Below the pieces are notes generated by a model. That model worked only from the letters and a program-made list of their open reading frames with translations. It did no database searches and had not been told where the DNA came from. This document shows, one piece after another, positions 1-11,840 of a DNA stretch of 64,000 bases (position 1 is its first letter; each line of letters starts with the position of its first letter). The position numbers and the translations under genes were made by a program. The stretch comes from Piper betle (taxonomy: Eukaryota > Streptophyta > Magnoliopsida > Piperales > Piperaceae): the NCBI GenBank assembly GCA_033002965.1, contig JAURVB010002450.1:1-64000 (forward strand), given 5' to 3'.

Positions 1-240
1 TTTTGGTTTTCTCATTTATTGTTTTGTCTTGTTTTTGCTTGTACATCATAGCATGCATGTAGGACCGCATTAGAACCCAATGGTTCCCATTCATGCATTT
101 CACATTTGCATCTCCATCTTCCGACGGCAAAAGTAGATCCGGGTCGGCCTAACCGAATCTAGTAGATTAGCGAATAGTTTGGTCGCCGGTGACATTTCTG
201 GATCGGTTCACGGGTGAGCCGAAACGGGGTGTTACTTAAC
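1..240. repeat. LTR-like repeat fragment, copy 1
   Basis: This stretch resembles 15905-16165: both share a run around GCATGCATGTAGGAC, a GGGTCGGC..AACCGAATC block and an end reading GGGGTGTTAC. The shared order of blocks and the GTGTTAC end suggest the terminal part of an LTR retrotransposon. No coding potential is seen. The element continues left of the window, so its family is not assigned. Confidence 0.5.
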
Positions 241-1488
241 CAAACTGAGTTGGGCTGAGTCAAATTTTTCTAGGTTAAATAAACTATTGGGCTGGATTTG
301 CTAGGCTGGTCTGGACTGATGAAAAGAAACACAAGGCTCGAACTGGCGGACTCGAGCATGGCCGGGTAGACACCACCATGGGTAGGCGGACACACTTGTG
401 GGCGAGGTAGACGAGATTGCGGGCAGGCGGACACAACTGCAGGTAGGTGGATGTGAATATGGGCAGCGAGGCTGGATGGGCGGCCGTTGCTCATTGGTGG
501 AAAATGCCGACAGCGGCAAGGCTAGGGTTGCTGTGAGTTAGGATCGACGGGGAGCATAAAGACGGAGGTGGTGGTGGTGATGATCAGTGGAGTCCGGTCA
601 CTGGTGGGACTGGAAAAGAGCCGATAAGGTTGCGGAATCGCCACAGGTGGGGTGGCCTTGCGCAGCGACAATCACGGTCGTAGCGGTGGGTCGTGGGTGG
701 TCTCAAAATGGAGATGTCGGCAAGATGAAGTTGTGTGGGTGGTCGGATGGCGCGGAGGTGCCTCTCCAGCACCGAAAAATGGCTCAAACGGAGGCCGGTG
801 GTGGTGAGAGGTACAAATGGAAGGACGGCTGCAATGTGGTCATGAGGGTGCTGGTCCGGTGGCCAAGGGTGAGCCAGAGTCTGACTGGTGGTGACCTAAA
901 GTGGCGGCGGCACTATGGGTGTAAATTCTGAAATGGTGGAAATTCTCTAGAAAAATAAGATAATAAGACCAGGGTTGACATGGACGGCTCAAATCTTGCC
1001 ACATGACACAATCTAAACGTTCAACAGCTCATGGCCTAGTGGACCCACCTATTGGTATATGTAATATGCATATGGATAGAAAGCTCGGATCGAGATCATC
1101 CAAAGTCAAAACTGACTCAAGTCTTAAAAGTGACTCTATATGTGGGAATCGAGGCAAGAAGGCTAAATGGACCTCGAACCCTGAACTCAATCAAGCTGGG
1201 CCTATGGGGCTTAATCCGATGATCTGAAATCCATATGCTGCATGCAAATGAAATACCCTTAAAATCTCAATCAGATACTAAATGCTATGAGTGGCCTAGA
1301 TCTAGGCCTAAAACCCTTGCTTACCTATAAAAAAATCATTTGTCTACCTCGTATATGAAATAATAAATCTACATGTATCATAACTGAATCTATCATCTGC
1401 ATGTCGGGCATACACAACCACCATGACATGCTCATATGGCCATTTGGGCCCCATACTCGTATTCTAAAAATTTTTCTTGCTCGATCTC
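241..1488. other. Repeat-derived DNA without a gene
   Basis: A moderately GC-rich, G-over-C-biased stretch. The part around 240-330 shares a CTAGGCTGGTCTGGACT-type block with 8100-8195, so it probably belongs to the same LTR-type repeat as that locus. Open frames up to 114 codons (587-931) are rich in W, G and R, lack any family motif and look like chance frames. The right end (…CTCGATCTC) is the left flank of the TRIM array insertion. Confidence 0.45.
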
Positions 1489-2575
1489 TGTAACGACCTA
1501 GCCCAAAGTGCAACGTAATGGGCTAAGTCATTTCTTTAAAATGGGTACCCCGAAAGTTAAAGATCTCTAGTCCATTCCCACTTATAAACAGGATCTTCTC
1601 CCAGTAGGCATTAGATGTGGGACTAAGTTGAGGGATCTCACAATCCACCCACCTTAGGGAATTTCGTCCCCGAAATGCCTATTCTTGACCCGTTGCTAGC
1701 CCCAGCCCACGACCTTCCGGCCCGTGACCGGCAGCCTAGCCAACGTTTCTAATCGAGCCCACCATCTAACACGGAACCAGGTCGGCTTTGATACCATTTG
1801 TAACGACCCAGCCCAAAGTGCAACGTAATGGGCTAAGTCATTTCTTTAAAATGGGTACCCCGGAAGTTAAAGATCTATAGTCCATTCCCACTTATAAACA
1901 GGATCTTCTCCCAGTAGGTATTAGATGTGGGACTAAGGTGAGGGATCTCACAATCCACCCACCTTAGGGAATTTCGTCCCCGAAATGCCTATTCTTGGCA
2001 CGTTGCTAGCCCCAGCCCTCGACCTTTCTTGGCCCGTGACCGGCATCCTAGCCAACGTCCCTAGTCCATCCCACCATCTAACACGGAACCAGGTCGGCTC
2101 TGATACCATTTGTAACGACCCAGCCCAAAGTGCAACGTAATGGGCTAAGTCATTTCTTTAAAATGGGTACCCCGAAAGTTAAAGATCTCTAGTCCATTCC
2201 CACTTATAAACATGATCTTCTCCTAGTAGGCATTAGATGTGGGACTAAGTTGAGGGATCTCACAATCCACCCACCTTAGGGAATTTCATCCCCGAAATGC
2301 CTATTCTTGGCCCGTTGCTAGCCCCAGCCCACGACCTTTCTGGCCCGTGACCGGCAGCCTAGCCAACGTTTATAATCGAGCCCACCATCTAACACGGAAC
2401 CAGGTCGGCTCTGATACCATTTGTAACGACCCAGCCCAAAGTGCAACGTAATGGGCTAAGTCATTTCTTCAAAATGGGTACCCCTGAAGTTAAAGATCTA
2501 TAGTCCATTCCCACTTATAAACAGGATCTTCTCCCAGTAGGTATTAGATGTGGGACTAAGTTGAGGGATCTCACA
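1489..2575 (-). mobile_element. Tandem TRIM retrotransposon: four LTRs, three internal regions
   Basis: Four ~154-bp direct repeats (1489-1642, 1799-1952, 2111-2264, 2422-2575) alternate with three ~157-bp spacers. In minus orientation each LTR starts TGTGAGATCC and ends TCGTTACA. It is followed after AA by TGGTATCAGAGC or a near variant, a primer-binding site for initiator tRNA-Met. The other end of each spacer is purine-rich (AAGGTGGGTGGAT), as expected of a polypurine tract. The whole array is flanked by an identical 5-bp duplication, ATCTC at 1484-1488 and 2576-2580. Non-coding ~310-bp units with short LTRs are the definition of a TRIM, so mobilisation must rely on proteins supplied in trans. 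The repeats are nearly identical by eye. Confidence 0.85.
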
Positions 2576-2580
2576 ATCTC

Positions 2581-5500
2581 GCTCAAACTGACTTGAGACT
2601 AACCCGAACCAGGCAACCTACAAGCAGTGAGACCCAAACCCAAAGCTGGGTTTTACACCTCTCCTCCTTATAAAAATTTTGTCGTCATAATTTCTCACAT
2701 CAACTATGATAAGAGGACTTGGCTAGAAGATGTCATCTCGTTGGCAAACCGGTAGCTCTCCTATAAAAGCTAGCTGCACATGGCCCAAATGGACCAACAT
2801 GAAGCTGGACACTCTGAACACTGATGAAGGTCGCTAGCTCCTGAATAATCAGGCTGGATGGACTAACATGTCATCGATTCATTTGGCAAAACATGCCATA
2901 CATGCTGGAATCATCTGGCTGGACTGACCATACATGCTCAGAATCATATCGCTAGACTAACAATACATGATTGAATCATCTGACTGGACTAGTCTCTATG
3001 GGGACTGAAATGCAATGACCTCGGCAGGAAAAACCTAGGTTCACCCCTAAGGGTCTACTGGGTGGTCAAGCAGGTACTCTAAAGTACTGCAGGGTACTAG
3101 TCTGAGCTACATCAGGAAAAACTATACGTCGAGTGTGAGGTATGCGGCCTAACATCTACCCATGTCTCCCTGATCCTCATCAATGTGACAGGTCAACTAC
3201 GTGTACCCTCAGGGCACTCTGCTCTAGGTCCTATGGCAATACTAGGGTGTCTTGCGAGTCCTGCTAGCATATGGTGGACTCTAGTACCAAGTAAAGGTAT
3301 ATGCTAATGAGTTGTATGGTTCACTGTCGCCAGTCTAGGTCAAACACTCAGGTGTCCCTATAAGAGGAACTAGACCACTCACTAGGTCCTAGCTAACTCG
3401 GTCCCAAGTCAAGTATCTCACTTTGTTCCATAATGGAACAAGGACAGCTGCTATGACTCTACTGCATGCTATGACTCTCGTAACTATCTATACAACCATT
3501 AACTGTTGCTGAAGAGGGCTCTCTGTGATGGAATGACGACGAGAACACCTGTACATGTACAGTGTGTCTCAAGGAGTATGAAAACATACTCTGCATGGAA
3601 CTGTGGAGTCTGCATCTGGTCTGTGGCATGTGCAGCTGGTCAATGTCTGCTCATCTCAACCATCTGGAAAATAGATAGTATGACTAATATATCTAGAAAG
3701 GTGAGTGTGAACATACTCGAGTAGAGGCTCGGCTCTGTCTAATATCTCTGGTCACATGACAAGTGAATGGATCTCTCATGAAAAACTGGTCACATTGCTC
3801 TACGACTCTAACTAGTGAAGTGTCTCATCCTCACATGGTCTGACATCAGGTTGCTGGAAGAGTACACTGATCTGAGAAAATCCTACTAGGTAGTGTATCA
3901 CTCTATCAGGTGATGTCAGGTAAGTGAGTCACATGGTAATAAACTCTGTATAGGATACTGGGTGGCTCAAACATATGGGTAGGTCCATGGACATGTCTCT
4001 AAGATCATCATGATTGGACTCTACCATAGGTGGCCAGCCTATGGAACACAATCAATGACGAGCCTAAGAGATGGCTCCTAAGTGGCTCTAGTTCAATCAA
4101 CTAACAGTAGGCATGTGTTTCTCGATACCGTACTAGTCACGCACTTCTAAACGGATGGGGTTCAAACGACCCAAAGAACCACTATCTCTCCTCGAGTCTA
4201 CGGGGACTCATAGTGAGGTTTGACACGTGTCTCGTCCGCTCTTCAGTGGTGTGTGACCTGCCATCCTGTACCGATTTGTAGCATTAATCTTGACTCACAT
4301 GACTACTACTACTGTGGTAGACTCTCAAGCAAAGCTATCAGTCAAGATGAGCATACACTGATGTCCCTCTATCTGGTCAACATGATCCTGTCTGACTGAA
4401 GTCCCTATCTGCGTCACTCCCAAGCATGGGTGAAGTTGTCTCCTCCAAACTGGTCTGTCATCGGCTACCTGCACTATAAGTCCTAAACAATACCATGAAG
4501 GTACCTCCTATACTCAGGGCAAAGGCTAAATCCTATGTCTCAAGGTAAGGACCTAATCGTGCTGGTGAAGCACAAGGAAAACACTATCTCCCTAATGGAC
4601 GCTCCCTCACTAAACCCATCATCTATGCCAAAATTCTAATACGAGTCAAACATCTCTCTCTGGCTAGGCCAAACTCTAAATGAGTTAAACTACGTATCTG
4701 ATCATTTGCTAACCATCTGATCTGTGTAACCCTAGCTGTGGGTCACACGTATGTTGTCACGCTGACTGAACAATCTGACCACTGTGGTCATCCCATCTGG
4801 ATATCATACTATCATGTTCTCTAACTCTGTCCATGCACATCCATTTGATGACTATCACTAACGCTGCCTGATGATACCTATAAGACTGTCACTAACACTA
4901 TCTTGCAATACACATCTGACCTAAGAATGTTAGGTCAAGGCGATGATATGCAAGATGGCTGGTGAAGTCAATCATGTGCCATCACATCCAAATAATTCTA
5001 GTGCGCTTAACTTTCCTCCGTTTGGTTAATGTTACCATAGTTATATCTTGCCCTCAATCTCTAACCCAACTCTCCTCTCAATGTTGTGACATGCGGTCTC
5101 TGTGTAAAGCTAAGAACATCCTCAAGTAGTTGTCCTCCTGTAGGGTGAGGTAACTACTTGGCCTTTGCTTTCACTATAACTACTAACTCAGACGGTGGTA
5201 GTGCAACACAGATTGTGGTAGTGCATCACGGTCGGTGGTTGGGTAACACGGATGGTGGTAGTGTTATTCGGTCAGTGGTAGTACATCACGGTCAGTGGTT
5301 GTGCTACTCGGACGGTGGTTGTGCAACTCGGACGGTGGTTGTGCTACTCAGATAGTGGTTGTGCTATCAAGGTGCTACAGCCTAATCTTGATCATGTACG
5401 TCATGAAACCATTACTGTCTTTGGCATGTTTATGTCCATGTGTCTATCTCCCTAGAGGTAGCTGCTATCAACTCGGCTCAGGTTATCCAACCATGCGTGT

Positions 5501-6612
5501 TTGATCCAAAGGAGTCTAGATCATAGTGGTTACATGTATGATGGAAAGATAATTTTGAGCCCACAATGGTCTCCTCAAAAGTAGCTGCTAATAATTCTGC
5601 TCAGGTTTTCCAACCATGTGTGTCTGATCTAGACGGGTATGGATCATTGTGGTGACTCATACGATGACAAAGAAATGTTGAGCTTACACTTATCTCATCG
5701 AAGGAATATGGAGTGACAGCTTCCATAAGAGCTGACTGCCTCTCACTAAAAATCACTGATCTAGCCCTGGCAGATCTAGTGAAATCCGGTCAACCTTCTA
5801 AATCCATGGGGAAAGGTAATCTCGCTCATCCTTGGTGAGTTCATGACTCCATCTATTGAAGAGTGGCCAACAATGTTCTTGGGACAAACATACACTAGTG
5901 GAAGAAGGGGTAGGCTGTGAAATGTCCACCTCGCTACTCATCCTCATCAATTGTTATTTCCTGGAAGTGGCTATCCAAGACATCTACCCAAACTCTCATC
6001 TGTGCTCTAAGTATTCCAAGTGCTTAAATGGATCTGCTAGCATAGTCACATCCTCCAAGCACAAGGATTTTTCAAAAGGTCTATGTTCCCCAATGTAGGC
6101 CTCAGACAATGTCTAATGGACTTGTTTAAGGTACACGATGGTCCATGCTAATGTGTCACTTAACTATGTGAGTATCTCCATACTCCAAGCTTCCTACTGA
6201 TGTGGTGACATGCGAAAGATAAGCAAGCGCTGCAGCATGGTCGCCAAAATTCTACGTACTCCCTATCACCATCCAACTCAACCTCAGTAAACTGAACATG
6301 TAGACACTCTTACGTTGTCCAAATCTCTAGTACGGTAAAAGAAAAGGCCTATCTCTGAGCTTATCGTGACATTTTAGTGAGATCCATGCTAGCATCTACT
6401 AAAATCATGATCTCATATCCATCTCATAACTTTTCAAACCGCTAACACTGAAACATGCACTAGTCAGGTCTCACCGAGCACACCATCTGAAATCCTAAGA
6501 AAAAGAAAGCCAGAGAAAATAGATGTCAGCTTGGCTAATGATAGCTTGCAAACACTAGGCTCAAAACAAAAGTCTTTTATCTCAATTGACCCAAGACATG
6601 GCTTTGATACCA
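2581..6612 (-). mobile_element. Decayed LTR-retrotransposon internal region, reverse oriented
   Basis: The right end carries GGCTTTGATACCA at 6600-6612. On the minus strand this is TGGTATCAAAGCC, a tRNA-Met-type primer-binding site next to an LTR end. Leftward the sequence is evenly mixed and unique-looking but has no long minus-strand frame and no gag, protease, reverse transcriptase or integrase motif I can recognise. It is either a very old element or a non-coding large derivative. The TRIM array is inserted into its left part. Plus-strand frames at 3506-3724 and 5856-6098 are short and motif-free. Confidence 0.4.
5176..5372 (+). repeat. Minisatellite, ~24-bp unit, about eight copies
   Basis: Imperfect units of the form GGTGGTNGTGCNACNCGGANN follow each other. 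Because the unit is a multiple of three, an open frame with repeated VVV/HHG-like peptides runs through it. That frame is a by-product of the repeat and there is no evidence of a protein. Confidence 0.7.
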
Positions 6613-8270
6613 AACCATAACACTCTGATTTTGGTTCACCTAAGAACTGAATTAGAATTGTTACGATCGAGTCGAGTCATGTTTAAAGTTGTTTGTCAGT
6701 AAGACTCGATCGATAAAATAAATCGAAACAACCCGCTTAGTGTTATGAAAATGGAAGGCATTGTCAAATACACGTTAAAACACATCGAGTATAAATAAAA
6801 GAAAGAAAGAAAATAATTATGCTAAGCTCAAGTGTGTGTAGCATTTATCTGTCCTCCTACCAAAGTCAACTCAAGATTGCAAAACCTAAATATATAATAT
6901 GAAAACGTTAGTTACAAGTGTTACTAGTCCAAAAAATAACTAATACAAACTGGCAAATGGGGTTATTCCATTACACACGAAAATTAGGAAACCTTAGAAT
7001 TACCTCACGTTGGGCGGTAAGCAAACATACTTAAATAACTACTGGCGCACATGCACGGCTAATATTTATATTCATACATACAATGCTTACACCCTCACAT
7101 CCTCCATACTACACTTGCCACGATACTCGAGTGGCATAAGGATCAGTTAAGTTAGTGCCATAAATTTTAGAAATGTGTTGCGCTACGCAGTACCCTCATA
7201 CACTACACTATCTCAGGGTTTGAAGGAATACTAATGTGGTCCATACATATCTCCATACCGCTCACTTTCTTATTTGTGAAATTTGTAAAAATACGCATAT
7301 TTATAAAATAGGTTTAGGGAAGAGGCTTGTATTATATATTTCTGAAACTTAAGCTCGAAAACCAACAAAGTATCTCATCCTTGCAGTTTTATTAAACATG
7401 TGTTAAAAAATATAGTTAAATGGCCAAACATTGAAGGGATCCGATAAAACGCCAATGATGCCGTCCTATGTCTAAAACACATTTAAATTCGACAAGCAGT
7501 GAGTCAAGCCTACAACTAAACACGTAGCACACAAATTGAGGCATAATAATGATAATAAATAATAAATCAAAGAAATGCAATCGTGGAAAATCAGATAACA
7601 CGAGTAAATATCAACATATACTCGCATTAATAAACTTACAAATAAATAAATAAATAAATAAATAATAACTCAATAAATAATTAAATAGTTAATACTCATT
7701 ACTCATGAATATTAATAATATCATAGTTATAAAATACAATAATACATAATTAAACACAAATAAATAATAACATACACGTGAACAAACAAATAGATAAATA
7801 AATAAAATTTAGTAAACATAATTACTAATAATAAATAATCATATAAGTAAATATATAATTACTAATAATAAATAATCATATAAACATGCATTATAATTAA
7901 TAAATACTTGAATAACAAGAAATGAATAATAATAATAAATAAATAAATAAAATAATAAATAAAGAAAAATAATCATAACATCCAAACATTTTAAATCATG
8001 TGAATATACATTTAAACTAATATAAGGGTTCTTGAATTACTGAAAACGATGCAATAACGGACAAAAATAGTCCGAAAATGATTGAACCAGCTCAATTGAG
8101 ATGAATTGAACCGAACTGGGCCAAGTTAACTTTGTGTGGGTTAAATACACTGCTTGGTAGGGTCGGCTGGGCTGGTCTGGACTAATGGACACGGACATGG
8201 GTGTAAAGGCCCGTTGCCGCGCAAAGAGACAGCGTGATGAGACTAAAGAGTCACAAGTATCCAAGGGATG
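6613..8270 (-). repeat. AT-rich LTR-like region
   Basis: The segment starts directly beyond the primer-binding site at 6600-6612 with AACCATAACACTCTG, the place where the LTR of the reverse-oriented element should lie. 7630-7990 is extremely AT-rich with repeated AATAAATA blocks. 8100-8195 is related to 240-330 at the left edge. LTR boundaries could not be paired, so only the position beside the primer site supports the call. No gene is seen. Confidence 0.35.
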
Positions 8271-8399
8271 GCGATTTCCAATCCTAATTATTCATTTCCA
8301 TAGACATATCATGCTTGAATGCATGAAAATTGCAACTGCAATGCTGCTTCAACTTCAGAAGGGAAAGATTGTCTTCCTCCTCTGGATTGCAATAACTCC

Positions 8400-8560
8400 T
8401 CCAAGGCGTCTCCTTCAATGGCGTCCTTAGTTGCAGCAGGGTGTATTTCAGCAATTCCTTCTTCAAGTCTCCTTCTTCAATTCAGCAAACATAGGTGTCC
8501 TCCTCCTAGCAGCAACATCAACCTTCAATGGCGACCTTAATTGCAGCAGGGTGGATTTCA
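8400..8560. repeat. Direct duplication of a ~70-bp block
   Basis: CTTCAATGGCG(T/A)CCTTA(G/A)TTGCAGCAGGGTG…TTTCAGCAA occurs at about 8412-8455 and again at 8523-8567. Overlapping open frames here (8185-8679) reflect the low-complexity CAGCA/CTCCTT composition and no protein family is recognisable. Confidence 0.6.
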
Positions 8561-8619
8561 GCAACTCCTTTAATCAGCAAGACAGCAACATGACATTTCC
8601 TTCCCCTTGCTTCTTCTCC

Positions 8620-8905
8620 AATGGCAGCAACAAGCAAGGATGGAGGCAATGGCAGCAACAAGCAAGGATGGAGGAGTAGGGCGTCCTCCTCCTAGCAGCA
8701 ACAAGCAAGGATGGAGGAGTAGGGCGTCCTCCTCCTAGCAGCAACAAGCAAGGATGGAGGAGTAGGGCGTCCTCCTCCTAGCAGCAACAAGCAAGGATGG
8801 AGGAGTAGGGCGTCCTCCTCCTAGCAGCAACAAGCAAGGATGGAGGCTACCACTTGGCAGCAACAAGCAAGGATGGAGGAGTAGGGCATCCTCCTCCTAG
8901 CAGCA
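8620..8905. repeat. 43-bp minisatellite
   Basis: The block beginning ACAAGCAAGGATGGAGGAGT starts at 8658, 8701, 8744, 8787 and 8830, exactly 43 bp apart, with a shortened copy at 8863. The middle copies are essentially identical, so the array is young. Every unit contains TAG stops in one frame, which argues against a coding role. Confidence 0.9.
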
Positions 8906-9004
8906 GCAGCCTGGGCGTGGAACACCGTTTTCCAGCCCCTCCCCCTTTCAACCTGCAATGGCGTCCTTATTTATAGTAAGCGAACAGCAACTTCGTCTTC
9001 CTCA

Positions 9005-9235
9005 ATGCAATGAGTTTGTGACTTTGTCTTCTCCAATGCAATACTTCGTCTTCTCAATGCAATACTTCGTCTTCTCAATGCAATACTTCGTCTTCTCAAT
9101 GCAATGCTTCGTCTTCTCAATGCAATGACTTCGTCTTCTCAGTGCAATGACTTCGTCTTCTCAGTGCAATGACTTCGTCTTCTCAGTGCAATGACTTCGT
9201 CTTCTCAATGCAATGACTTCGTCTTCCTCCACTTC
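9005..9235. repeat. Minisatellite of 21-24 bp units (CTTCGTCTTCTCAATGCAAT)
   Basis: About ten consecutive copies of CTTCGTCTTCTCAATGCAAT(GA) with A/G variation (TCAATGC versus TCAGTGC) and a length step from about 21 to 24 bp. It lies just downstream of the unrelated 43-bp array, so two independent tandem expansions are neighbours. No gene is seen. Confidence 0.85.
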
Positions 9236-9239
9236 GTCT

Positions 9240-9940
9240 TCTTCAATCTCGTGGACCCCTTTCCCTCCTTCCGAATAAATCTCACGTATCTTATTTCTAT
9301 TAAATTAGGCATAACCACGGGTTCAACCACGACTGGCTGGGTTAACCGTCATGATTGAGCCGAGGGGTGCGGTGAAAAATTTGGACGAACAACATTATTC
9401 AATTCAATGTAAGATTTCATGGCAAATTACTACTCTATTTAAATAAGAGGGACTTTAGTATCGGCTAATCTAGTTGCCTATTTAAAGTATACGGCTATAA
9501 TTTATTAAAAATATACCAAAATACTTTCATCACCTATCCGTCTTTATAATTTAACGGTCTATATTAAAATCAGCTTACGTAAAAATATTAGCTACCGCTG
9601 ATACTAATTACGATTTTTTTTTCTATTGTGTAAAATTGTCAGGGAGATCTTATCTACGCCATTGTATTAGATTAAATATGAATGTAAATATGAAATTTTT
9701 CATGAAGCCTCTTTGATGGTCTTGGGCTGCACCATGAGAGTTTTCACCTACTAAATGGGTTTAGATATCAAATATTTGACTACGACATGACCCTTTTAGG
9801 TAGGAAAACCGAATATATTAGGTTCGACTCGGAAGTGCAGGTATCCAAATGTATAATATCATATCTCTGAATGATCATATTTTAGATCAAATATATGAGA
9901 TTGAGCTGATCCGAATATATTAGGAAAATGGTTTGTATAT
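9240..9940. other. Intergenic, nothing recognised
   Basis: AT-rich single-copy-looking DNA. I see no motif, RNA gene or frame of note. Confidence 0.4.
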
Positions 9941-10910
9941 ATATATATAGAGAGAGAAAGAGAGAGAGAGGGGTGGGTTGTGACCCGGGGAAGAGTCAAA
10001 AGGGAGGGGAATAGGCTAGGGATGGTTGCCGGAGGTTGTCGTCGTGGTTGGTGGCTAGCAGCGACGCGTGCAAGGTGGGTGGCAGTGGGTGGCCGGGGAA
10101 GGAAAACGGTAGGGAGAGGGGGAAGGAAGGGAGGCAGTGGCGAGACAACGACGACACTGGATGCCAGCAGGATGCTGGCGACGAGGTTGCCGATAGTCGG
10201 GTGGCATGACAAAACAGGGGTGGGAGAACAGAGTATTGGCACGACAAAACAGGGGAGAAGGAAATGGGCAGAAGTAGTTTCATAATAAAAACTTGACTCG
10301 ATCCCGACTTGAGTCAATATTATAAAATACATCCTAAAAAATATAAAAAATACAGTAAAATACCATAAAATAAAATAATCTAGTTCTAATAGATTATTTT
10401 ATTTTATGGTATTTTACTCTATTTTTTATATTTTACGAGATATATTTCGTAATATTGACTCGTGTCAAGAAGGAAATGGGTAGGGATAGTTTTGTAATAA
10501 AAACTTAACTCGCTCCTGACTCGAGTCAATATTATGAAATAGATCTTGATAAATATAAAAATATAGTAAAATACTATATAATAAAATAATCGAGTTTTAA
10601 GGGATAATTTTATTTTATGGAATTTTACTCTATTTTGTTCAAATTTTTTGATATGTATTTTGTAATATTAACTAGTTGGGAAGGAAATGTGCATGGGTAG
10701 TTTTGTAATAAAAATTTTACACGATCCTGGCTCGAGTCAATATTATGAAATATATCTAAACAAATATAAAAAATAGAGTAAAATACCATAAAATAAAATA
10801 ATTTGTTAGATCTTGATTATTTTATTTTATGATATTTTACTATATTTTTTATATTTTGGGATCTATTTCGTTATATTGACTTGACTCGAGAGCGAGTTAA
10901 GTTTTTAATG
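9941..10910. mobile_element. Foldback element with three AT-rich hairpins
   Basis: A purine-rich GC arm (9960-10283), reading in reverse as the pyrimidine-rich arms seen at 54.7-54.9 kb, is followed by three successive inverted repeats (about 10290-10480, 10500-10680, 10720-10905). In each, one arm reads AATAAAAACTTGACTCG…GAGTCAATATTATGAAAT…TACAGTAAAATACCATAAAA and the other is its reverse complement, so each could form a hairpin of about 80 bp per arm. The same module recurs at 14.2, 22.5, 34.5-35.1, 36.0-36.2, 54.5 and 57.6-57.8 kb. It is non-coding; frames of 95-157 codons over the GC arm are low-complexity. Confidence 0.6.
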
Positions 10911-11359
10911 CAAAATTGCCATTGTTTCAAAAATCTTCACTAACTCTGTTTTTGCCCCATCGAGCGAGTCAAGTTTTCACCCAACCGGCAAGGTGGCATC
11001 CAGGTTTCGAGCCAGAGCCGTGGCCCACAGCCCTACCGCCCTGCTGCCCGCTGCCCCGCCGCCTCAACATGGTTTGCATCCCCCTACCCGCTGGCGTCAT
11101 CAATTGTGGCTCCACTAACCTCATTCGGCAACGATGTTCGGGATCTTCGCTAGCATCTTCATCGACATCTTTGCTAGTAGCACCTTCATTGTCTGCATTG
11201 CCGAGGTTCATCTTTGTCCCCTTAATCTAACGACAACATTATGGAAGACTAAATTCCACAAAATGCACAAAAAATATAAATACAGTATTTCCCTCCATCT
11301 ACAACCATATATTATCTAAGCCCAAAAAATATTATTGCATGGGATTGTGTTACAATTGT

Positions 11360-11641
11360 TATGAACATTTTTATATGTTGTAGAATAATCACCTCTCTCA
11401 TTACAAAGACTACACATCCTTCTTTTTGTTTGAGCTTGAGCAACTCATAACCTGCATTCAATCGTTGACTATTCTTGGGACGACCTTTAGTATGTAACTG
11501 AGAAAGGTCACATACTACTATTTGGGGAATATGCTCCATTAAAGTTCTAACTTGCCTCTCAACAAACTCGTTTAAGTAGAAAGGATCTATTCTAAGCGTC
11601 ATAAGATGAAAAGCATGCCACAATGAATGTATGAAATGCAC
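11360..11641 (-). pseudogene. FAR1/FRS-like C-terminal fragment, broken
   Basis: The minus-strand frame contains HTKGRPKNSQRLNAGYELL, like the KGRPK linker before the terminal zinc knuckle in FAR1/FHY3-related, MULE-derived plant transcription factors. After KQK the frame goes off. In the next frame, one base away at the short T run 11423-11427, it continues as MCSLCNERGDYSTTY, which fits a CX2CX4HX4C knuckle with His replaced by Asp and the last Cys by Tyr. No upstream MULE transposase domain is present nearby. It could be a host-gene remnant or a Mutator-like element remnant. Confidence 0.4.
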
Positions 11642-11699
11642 AACCTAGCAGGACGCTACGTGAATGATATGATGACGAAGAAAAGAATCACATCAAAAT

Positions 11700-11795
11700 C
11701 AAAATCACACCGTAATCGATTTAAATATTATAAAAATCCTGTAAATAGACGGACAGGGTTTCCCTTAAAAGTGCAATAAGGAAACCACTCATCTA

Positions 11796-11840
<45 letters not shown>

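Noticed and set aside
587..931. 114-codon open frame
   Set aside because: Trp/Gly/Arg-rich with no domain, no splice context and located in repeat-derived DNA.
8185..8679. Overlapping frames rich in Ser/Asn/Gln as a possible small secreted protein
   Set aside because: They run through direct duplications and a minisatellite in all three phases; the composition explains them.
8620..9235. Tandem arrays considered as a CRISPR-like structure
   Set aside because: Repeats are contiguous without unique spacers and the genome is a plant.
9859..10332. 157-codon minus-strand frame with a hydrophobic start
   Set aside because: It lies over the GC arm and first hairpin of a repeated foldback element, and the same arm recurs elsewhere with stops.
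10916..11230. Pro/Leu-rich 104-codon frame
   Set aside because: Low-complexity, no start context, antisense frame equally open; adjacent to repeated hairpins.
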